Assembly: GCA_964430335.1 (NCBI GenBank)
Contig: CAYSEN010000018.1
Span: forward strand, 1 to 11,692
From: SIBU01 sp964430335
Lineage (GTDB): Bacteria > Patescibacteriota > Minisyncoccia > Phycocordibacterales > SIBU01
Reading direction: 5' to 3'
DNA: 11,692 nucleotides
The notes under the pieces are model-generated. The model ran no database searches. It had not been told where the DNA came from and was given only the letters and a program-made list of their open reading frames with translations. A program made the translations under genes and the position numbers. Shown in pieces: positions 7,079 through 11,692 of the stretch; within the stretch, counting starts at the first letter, position 1, and every line of letters begins with the position of its first letter.

Positions 7079-7117
7079 AAAAATGCCGGCGGCCCCAAAG
7101 GGGCCGCCGGCATTTTT
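7079..7117 (-). terminator. Rho-independent terminator, perfect 18-bp stem
   Basis: The arms 7079-7096 and 7100-7117 are perfectly complementary: a GC-rich 14-bp core closed by four A-T pairs, with loop aaa and A/T runs on both sides. In the minus direction it lies 5 nt after the zinc-ribbon stop codon and is followed by a T-run, so it ends the helicase unit. The symmetric A and T tracts would also let it work in the plus direction. It separates the helicase unit from the next promoter at 6987-7015. Confidence 0.95.
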
Positions 7118-7121
7118 AACT

Positions 7122-7307
7122 TTAGACAATCTTTACAGGTGGTACGCCGTGACTTAGGCATCTAATGCAGACAGTCTGTTTGTCTCTTGTTTTTATGTAT
7201 TTATTTCCACAAGTGCAGAGCAGAACCTCGGATTTTCTTGGTCTTTCTACCCACTTTCCAGCTTGCTGGAAAGTTCTCTTACCTATTGGTTTAAAATTAC
7301 TTTTCAT
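7122..7307 (-). CDS. Small basic zinc-ribbon protein, coupled to the DEAD-box helicase
   Basis: This 61-residue, Lys/Arg-rich protein has four cysteines arranged CTC (31-33) then 13 residues then CIRC (47-50), with His53 just after. That is a zinc-ribbon or treble-clef-like pattern fitting nucleic-acid or ribosome binding. I do not recognise a named family. I chose the ATG at 7307, 4 nt after the helicase stop (7312). A longer frame starts at a TTG (7319) that overlaps the helicase end and is less likely. No independent Shine-Dalgarno sequence is seen, so translation probably depends on ribosomes finishing the helicase. The terminator follows directly, making this the last gene of the unit. 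A role together with the helicase on RNA is inference from position only. Confidence 0.75.
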   Translation of the reverse strand: MKSNFKPIGKRTFQQAGKWVERPRKSEVLLCTCGNKYIKTRDKQTVCIRCLSHGVPPVKIV

Positions 7308-7311
7308 AAAT

Positions 7312-8649
7312 TTAATCAATAAATGTTAATGCTTTACCTCTTTTATCTGCCCTACCTGTTCTACCAATTCGGTGAACATAATCTTCATAAGTGGCAGGTA
7401 AATCGAAATTGATAACGTGTGATACTCCAGCAATGTCTAGTCCTCGAGCAGCAACATCTGTAGCAACTAGAATTTTGGTGTGATTAGCTTTAAACAAACT
7501 AAGTGCCTGCTGTCTCTTTGAATGGTTTTTATTTCCGTGGATTGATTCCGCTTTAAAGCCTCGGCTTACTAGTTCCTTTGAAAGTTTTTCAACACCATGT
7601 TTAGTTCTGCCGAAAATTAGGACCTTACTAAACTCCTCCTTATTTAACAGCTCGTGTAAAACGTCGATCTTGTTGACTCCTCGTCCGATTCGAACAACAT
7701 CCTGTTCAACATTTTTAGAAGTATCACGAGTTTTTACAGAAATTCTTACAGGTTCCTTCAAAAATTCTTTAATCAATTTTTCGATTGTCGGTGAAAGTGT
7801 CGCTGAAAAGAAAAGTGTTTGTCTGTTTTTAGGCATCTTTTCCATGACGAACCGCATGTCGTTTATAAATCCCATATCAAGCATTCGGTCGGCTTCGTCT
7901 AGAACTATGGTATTAAATTCTGAAAGATTCACCCTCTTTCTCTCTACGAGGTCTTTTAGTCTTCCAGGAGTTCCAATAATAAAATTATTTGGATATCTCA
8001 ATTCTGAAATTTGTCGCATGATGTTTGCACCTCCAACACAACAAACTGAGAAAATTTTAAACCCTTCTTTTATACCTCTTGTAAATTCTTTTAGCTCTTG
8101 GTCAATCTGAATTGCAAGCTCCCTAGTAGGGGCAAGAATCAAAACCTTCTCCTTTGGATTTAGTCTAACTTTTTGCAAAAGAGGAATTAGAAATGCGCCC
8201 GTCTTACCCGTTCCGGTGTTTGCGATACCTACGATGTCATTTCCTAGAATAATCTGAGGAATAGCCCTGTCTTGAATTGGGGTAGGAGTTTTGTAGCCTT
8301 TTGAAATAATTGCCGTTTTTAGATGTTCGTCAATTTTAAAATCCGTGAACTGATGTTCCGGTACAAAATGTTCCGTTTCTTCTGTAATAACGGCCTTGTT
8401 AACAAATCTTGATGGATCGATTCTGTCTCCTGACATTCCTCTTCCTCCGAACCTATTTCCACCAGATCGATTACCTGAAAATTTTCTAAAATTTCCTCTA
8501 GAGCCGGCAAATCGAGGTTTTGGATATCCACCAAAACCTGTTGAAGGACCAGAACGAAAACCGCCACCGCCATGTGGTCTACTGTATGATCCTGATCTTA
8601 CTGGTTTAGAACCAGCACTTCCGCTGTTATTGTTACTACTGTTATACAT
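7312..8649 (-). CDS. DEAD-box ATP-dependent RNA helicase (RhlE-like) with N-terminal Gly/Arg-rich tail
   Basis: All core motifs are present: Q-motif GYKTPTPIQ (118-126) with upstream Phe101, motif I ANTGTGKT (143-150), Ia PTRELA (174-179), Ib TPGR (227-230), II DEAD (251-254), III SAT (282-284), IV VLIFGRTK (343-350), V VATDVAARGLDI (395-406) and VI HRIGRTGR (426-433). The protein (445 residues) ends only 12 residues after motif VI, so it has no C-terminal extension. Instead residues 1-85 form a low-complexity Gly/Ser/Arg-rich segment, the sort of tail RhlE-type helicases usually carry at the C-terminus. It is expected to unwind short RNA duplexes in ribosome assembly, mRNA turnover or cold adaptation. 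The ATG at 8649 is preceded by AGG at a 6-nt spacing, buried in a hairpin. The zinc-ribbon gene follows 4 nt downstream. Confidence 0.95.
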   Translation of the reverse strand: MYNSSNNNSGSAGSKPVRSGSYSRPHGGGGFRSGPSTGFGGYPKPRFAGSRGNFRKFSGNRSGGNRFGGRGMSGDRIDPSRFVNKAVITEETEHFVPEHQFTDFKIDEHLKTAIISKGYKTPTPIQDRAIPQIILGNDIVGIANTGTGKTGAFLIPLLQKVRLNPKEKVLILAPTRELAIQIDQELKEFTRGIKEGFKIFSVCCVGGANIMRQISELRYPNNFIIGTPGRLKDLVERKRVNLSEFNTIVLDEADRMLDMGFINDMRFVMEKMPKNRQTLFFSATLSPTIEKLIKEFLKEPVRISVKTRDTSKNVEQDVVRIGRGVNKIDVLHELLNKEEFSKVLIFGRTKHGVEKLSKELVSRGFKAESIHGNKNHSKRQQALSLFKANHTKILVATDVAARGLDIAGVSHVINFDLPATYEDYVHRIGRTGRADKRGKALTFID

Positions 8650-8652
8650 ATA

Positions 8653-8698
8653 AAACCTAAATTAACTGGTTTAATTAATATCACCAGTTTTTAGGTTT
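8653..8698 (-). promoter_or_regulatory. Leader hairpin covering the helicase ribosome-binding region
   Basis: In the mRNA, arm 8698-8690 pairs with 8661-8653 (9 bp) and arm 8689-8683 pairs with 8670-8664 (7 bp), with a 2-nt bulge and a 12-nt AT-rich loop. The 3' arm contains the AGG that sits 6 nt before the ATG at 8649, so folding would hide the likely ribosome-binding site. This arrangement fits temperature-dependent or self-regulated translation of an RNA helicase; the regulatory role is inference. Confidence 0.5.
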
Positions 8699-8731
8699 AG
8701 GATCGATTTCCCAAAGAAAAACCAGAGATTT

Positions 8732-8749
8732 ATTCACCTTTTGGTGAAT
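8732..8749 (-). promoter_or_regulatory. Second leader hairpin upstream of the helicase
   Basis: Perfect 7-bp inverted repeat (attcacc/ggtgaat) with a four-base loop (AAAA in the transcript), placed about 8 nt after the predicted start of transcription. It may be an operator or a stabilising 5' hairpin. It is not followed by a T-run, so it is not a terminator. Confidence 0.4.
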
Positions 8750-8763
8750 TACTTATGACCAAC

Positions 8764-8792
8764 ATAATATACTAAAAGAATATTTTTGTCAA
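8764..8792 (-). promoter_or_regulatory. Promoter of the helicase/zinc-ribbon unit
   Basis: The minus strand has a perfect TTGACA (8792-8787), a 17-nt spacer and TATTAT (8769-8764). Transcription should start near 8757, giving a leader of about 108 nt, far longer than others in this window. This is the strongest-looking promoter here. Confidence 0.8.
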
Positions 8793-8861
8793 TATTAAAA
8801 GAGATACAGCCCTTTGTGGCTACTTTAAATAACTTGTGAGAAAAAATCTAAAAATGCAGAG

Positions 8862-9719
8862 CTAATCCCAGACTACGTATATGTCTTGGCCGTATTCCCC
8901 CGCCCCTATAAATTCCGCTTCGCCCTTAATAATTTTTTCGTAAGGTTTACACGCAAAACAACCCTTCTCTCCCCTAGGGCAGACGAATTCCTTTTTGTCT
9001 CTTGCTTCCTTTACCTTTCTGGCAACATCGAGAACTGCTTTTCTACCAGCCTCCAAATCTGGGAGTGTAACTTCTTTTGGAATGTCGTCACGATCTAAGT
9101 ACCAATACGCTGCTCCAGCCAAAGGCCTATTCTGACAATGCTTCAAAAGCAAATGATAGATTGGCAACTGCAAAGAATCCTCATTTTCATCATGCTTCCC
9201 TGTTTTAAAATCAATCAGTTTTACTGCGTCTTTTTCGGGAGCATATTCGAGCCAATCAATTTTTCCGCATAAAATAATATTATCTTCATCGGACAGAAAA
9301 AAATTTGGTGGCATACCGTTTGCACCTTCTTTCATTTTTACAGTTTTATTCAGAAGTGGCCCAGGATGCTTGATAACCCTTTCTATCATTGCTCTGCCCC
9401 GCTCTTTAGCATCTTTCTCATCTTCTGCATTTCTAAAACCTCCTTTTTTACCGGAGACTTTCTCCCACGCTTTTTCGTACATGAGAAGAAGTGGTCGGTT
9501 GAACCTTTCCTCGGCCTTAAAATTTCCCAGGCCCTCAACAATTTCGTGGACAATCTGTCCGAGTGCTAGCGCTGGGTTAATAAGATTGATTTTTTTATTT
9601 GTTTTTGGATTTTTGTAAACATTGTGGAGATAATAAGCGCGAGGACATTTCAAAAAGTCTCCCATAGAGGAATGTGACACCCAGACCGCTCCGTATTTAT
9701 CTTTCTTTGCTTCTGGCAT
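8862..9719 (-). CDS. PD-(D/E)XK nuclease, RecB/AddB/Cas4-like, probable iron-sulfur protein
   Basis: The 285-residue protein matches the RecB-family nuclease fold. The N-terminal SMGDFLKCPRAYY (18-30) is typical of the superfamily start. His58 (GQIVHE) follows, then the catalytic set Asp155 (GKIDWLE), Asp170 and Lys172 (LIDFKTGK), and Gln184 with Tyr188 (QLPIY). Four cysteines, Cys25 plus Cys247-x6-Cys254-x2-Cys257, reproduce the one-plus-three layout that holds a 4Fe-4S cluster in AddB and Cas4. It has no helicase domain, so it is a stand-alone DNA exonuclease or endonuclease, presumably in repair or recombination. No CRISPR array or cas gene lies in the window, so a Cas4 role is unsupported. 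It starts at the ATG at 9719, just after an extended -10 element, and lies 41 nt downstream of the four-TM gene. Confidence 0.88.
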   Translation of the reverse strand: MPEAKKDKYGAVWVSHSSMGDFLKCPRAYYLHNVYKNPKTNKKINLINPALALGQIVHEIVEGLGNFKAEERFNRPLLLMYEKAWEKVSGKKGGFRNAEDEKDAKERGRAMIERVIKHPGPLLNKTVKMKEGANGMPPNFFLSDEDNIILCGKIDWLEYAPEKDAVKLIDFKTGKHDENEDSLQLPIYHLLLKHCQNRPLAGAAYWYLDRDDIPKEVTLPDLEAGRKAVLDVARKVKEARDKKEFVCPRGEKGCFACKPYEKIIKGEAEFIGAGEYGQDIYVVWD

Positions 9720-9725
9720 ACAAAA

Positions 9726-9734
9726 ATATTACCA
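9726..9734 (-). promoter_or_regulatory. Possible extended -10 promoter for a leaderless nuclease mRNA
   Basis: The minus strand reads TGG-TAATAT (9734-9726), fitting the TGn extended -10 pattern. There is no good -35 at 17 nt. Only six bases separate the -10 box from the ATG at 9719, so transcription would begin at or next to the start codon. The gene could instead be read from the upstream lipase unit. Confidence 0.35.
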
Positions 9735-9760
9735 CATGAGGCCTACAACCTAAATGATTT

Positions 9761-10144
9761 CTAATTACTCTTCGCTAAATAAGTGTATCTGGATAGGACA
9801 GTGCTGAATGCGTAACCGATCAATAGCCCAAGGGCGACAATCGCAACCGGCAAGTAAAAATGCCTAAAATCAAAATAGAGTTCAAATCCAACAGCGGGAA
9901 GGATTGAAAGGCCAATCCACCAGTACTTATTTTTATCGCCAAACGCAGTGAATATAAAGGGTGAGAAAAATAAATACGCCAGTGGCATGCCGTAAACAAT
10001 GTGGTAAATATCTTCAGGTACTATGAATCCTCCTAAACCTGTGATGATAGGAAAAAATTTAGAGTACTCATAGCCTACATAAATTGAAGAAAAAGTTGAT
10101 AGAACTAATACTACAAGCAGTAAAATTAAGTTTTTAATTCTCAT
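9761..10144 (-). CDS. Four-TM membrane protein of unknown function
   Basis: This 127-residue hydrophobic protein has four likely membrane helices (about 5-24, 46-68, 75-93 and 95-116) separated by short polar loops. Aromatic and acidic residues (YWW, FELYFDFRHFY) sit around the third and fourth helices. I do not recognise a family. Its ATG overlaps the TAA of the upstream lipase-like gene by one base (TAATG), which points to translational coupling and a linked function. It might anchor, export or protect the cell from the hydrolase; this is inference from arrangement only. Confidence 0.75.
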   Translation of the reverse strand: MRIKNLILLLVVLVLSTFSSIYVGYEYSKFFPIITGLGGFIVPEDIYHIVYGMPLAYLFFSPFIFTAFGDKNKYWWIGLSILPAVGFELYFDFRHFYLPVAIVALGLLIGYAFSTVLSRYTYLAKSN

Positions 10145-11692
10145 TAGTTATTTATTAGCCAATTAATATCTTCGACTAAAACCTGGTAGGCATTATCATC
10201 CATGTACTTACGATAATCTTTTTTTAGCTCCTTAAGAATTTCCCTACACAGAATCTTGTCTATTCTTTCAGTCATTTTCTCGATTCTTTTAATGATAGTT
10301 GGTTCGTTAGGATGTTTTTCTTGTACATACTCGATCTTTCTTTCGATACGAACCACCTTTTTCAATTCAGAAATTATATCATTTTTTATTCCTATTTTTT
10401 TAATGGAGCCAGATTTAAATAATTTTTCTACGTCGCTTATTGTACTCGAAGCAGTAGCGGTAATTTTAAAACCTACAGTTGTACTCGCAACATTGCCAAC
10501 ATAATCTTGTGACACAACACTAATTCGATGTGCGCCTAAACGCTCATAAAAACTATCGATACTACTTGTTGCAACAACAAGGTCATCGAAATATATTTTT
10601 TGTGACAAAAGACCTGACCCGCTATCTGTGCTAGTAGCAAAAACATCAATCCTTTCACCTCTAATGTAATCCCTACTCACAGGGCTAGATATATTTATAT
10701 TCGGCCCTTCCTTGTCTTGTGGTGTTAATTCTATTTTGTCTTTTATTGTGTCGATATTTATTTCAATCGGCACTATCATATTCGGAGCGATGACGCCCGA
10801 GAAACTCGATTCTACTGAATTATTTTCAGTAATCATGCCACTAACGATTGTATACTCACCGCCACTTCCCGTCCCCTCTGCCACAACCTTGTACTCTCCA
10901 TCCATTGGGTCTGGAATTGTTATGTATTCATCATCGATGTCGAAACCTGAGTAAAAACTGCCTTCAATCTCGTTTATTTCACTACCTGTAATGAAATTTT
11001 TGCCAATTTTTTTGCCATCTGGTGCCACAACCACAATGTCTGCTGGAGAAAATATCTTTACGTTTAAGATTCTTTTGATTTGGGATTTATTGACTGTGCT
11101 TGTGACCTCTTTGTTAGTTAATTTTTTATAAATTAAAGCCTGTGCCCCGGTTGGTAGCGTCATATGAGCAGAATTCAAAACGTTTTGATCGTCTTTTATA
11201 TAGCCTGCGCTTAACAAAGAAACGGTTCCGTCGCCTCTACCTAATTTTAATCCATGATCCGCTGATCCGGGCTCATAAAAACCTTCTGGCATGCCATCCT
11301 CCCATAGAGGTAGGATTTTTGATGTTATTACCATTAAATTGTCTACTGTACTTGTTCCGATATCTCCTATCACATTAGTAATCCTAACACCTGAATCAAT
11401 CAGCGAAGCTGAACTTGAATTTAAATTCTCTAGAAAAATATTTCTTGGGTAATTTTGCGGGTATTTCCTAGAGGATGTTGAGGTTGTGTCTTTAAGATAA
11501 TCATACGTCGGCAACAGTTCACTAAATGAGACTAGCGGTTGTTTATGAATGTATTCGTAAGCACTTGAGTAACCTTTCTTTCTTGCCTCCTTATCCAACA
11601 AATAACCTATATATTGATCTACGAAATCCCCCGCAACTTCCCCCGCCTCCCAAGCCAAATATGCTTTAGGTGCGCCTAAATGAGGAGTCCCA
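10144..11692 (-). CDS. Lipase-like alpha/beta hydrolase with beta-sandwich and helical C-terminal domains (5' end outside window)
   Basis: The frame is open to the window edge; the N-terminus and nucleophile Ser lie beyond 11692. The first visible residues, GTPHLGAPKAYLAW (11691 to about 11650), are the segment following the nucleophile in LCAT/PGAP1-type and bacterial triacylglycerol lipases. Counting from the TTG codon at 11658, GRGDGTVSLLSA (140-151) supplies the expected acid Asp143, and NSAHMTLP (162-169) the catalytic His165. A beta-rich region (about 195-305) follows. An Ig-like domain (about 317-400) comes next, starting DKEGPNINISSPV and ending SQDYVGNVASTTVGF. The C-terminal helical part (about 406-504) begins with a segment (VEKLFKSGSIKKIGIKNDI) resembling FIMAH-type domains. 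It is probably secreted or surface-attached and acts on lipid or ester substrates. It overlaps the four-TM gene downstream. Confidence 0.8.
   Translation of the reverse strand, partial: GTPHLGAPKAYLAWEAGEVAGDFVDQYIGYLLDKEARKKGYSSAYEYIHKQPLVSFSELLPTYDYLKDTTSTSSRKYPQNYPRNIFLENLNSSSASLIDSGVRITNVIGDIGTSTVDNLMVITSKILPLWEDGMPEGFYEPGSADHGLKLGRGDGTVSLLSAGYIKDDQNVLNSAHMTLPTGAQALIYKKLTNKEVTSTVNKSQIKRILNVKIFSPADIVVVAPDGKKIGKNFITGSEINEIEGSFYSGFDIDDEYITIPDPMDGEYKVVAEGTGSGGEYTIVSGMITENNSVESSFSGVIAPNMIVPIEINIDTIKDKIELTPQDKEGPNINISSPVSRDYIRGERIDVFATSTDSGSGLLSQKIYFDDLVVATSSIDSFYERLGAHRISVVSQDYVGNVASTTVGFKITATASSTISDVEKLFKSGSIKKIGIKNDIISELKKVVRIERKIEYVQEKHPNEPTIIKRIEKMTERIDKILCREILKELKKDYRKYMDDNAYQVLVEDINWLINN

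Noticed and set aside
7670..8110. Plus-strand open frame of 146 codons
   Set aside because: Antisense to the DEAD-box helicase core, where the minus strand encodes motifs Ia to III; a shadow frame.
8319..8573. Minus-strand frame of 84 codons in the helicase N-terminus
   Set aside because: A shifted frame of the Gly/Arg-rich repeat-like coding sequence, without start context; the real frame is fixed by the downstream helicase motifs.
8862..9719. Cas4 with a CRISPR system
   Set aside because: No direct-repeat array and no cas1, cas2 or effector gene is visible anywhere in the window; the family resemblance alone does not support it.
11656..11658. TTG at 11658 as the start of the lipase-like gene
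   Set aside because: The frame continues upstream to the window edge and encodes GTPHLGAPKAY, a lipase-family motif, so the gene is cut by the window rather than starting here.

Overview
This window looks like a compact, AT-rich bacterial chromosome segment, most probably from the Candidate Phyla Radiation (Patescibacteria, Parcubacteria-like). That placement is inference. It rests on the short intergenic gaps, a Wzy-like membrane domain fused to TPRs next to murJ, a DEAD-box helicase with its Gly/Arg-rich tail at the N-terminus, very small uncharacterised proteins, start codons with little or no Shine-Dalgarno sequence, and a secreted lipase-plus-Ig-like architecture. The standard bacterial code fits: every gene reads through without an in-frame TGA. 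No mobile element, CRISPR array or prophage is visible.

Layout, left to right. Positions 1-198 hold no convincing gene but are full of inverted repeats, some complementary to the 3' half of the adjacent tRNA. A tRNA-Gly(CCC) (198-268, minus) lies 4 nt downstream of a small FtsB/DivIC-like division protein (273-653, minus). A divergent promoter region (668-721) drives that gene leftward and apparently a 36-residue membrane peptide rightward (759-869). The next unit runs on the minus strand from a strong promoter near 6990: an 835-residue Wzy/O-antigen-ligase-like protein with C-terminal TPRs (4442-6949), then murJ, the lipid II flippase (2724-4412), then lepA/EF4 (879-2699).

A perfect 18-bp terminator hairpin (7079-7117) ends the next minus-strand unit. 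That unit is a DEAD-box RNA helicase (7312-8649) and a 61-residue zinc-ribbon protein starting 4 nt after it (7122-7307). It is driven by a near-consensus promoter at 8764-8792, followed by a leader of about 108 nt with two hairpins, one covering the ribosome-binding region. Upstream lies a stand-alone PD-(D/E)XK nuclease with four cysteines in a Cas4/AddB-like arrangement (8862-9719). At the right edge is a coupled pair: the C-terminal part of a large alpha/beta-hydrolase (lipase-like) protein with beta-sandwich/Ig-like and helical C-terminal domains (10144 to beyond 11692), overlapping by one base a four-TM protein of unknown function (9761-10144).

Themes: envelope construction and division (Wzy-TPR, MurJ, FtsB-like, lipase pair), and RNA or translation functions (tRNA-Gly, LepA, DEAD helicase, zinc ribbon). 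The observations most worth checking are the tRNA-complementary inverted repeats at 50-215, the structured helicase leader, the helicase/zinc-ribbon pair, and the 36-residue peptide with its own promoter. All family assignments come from reading motifs by eye; no database search was run.
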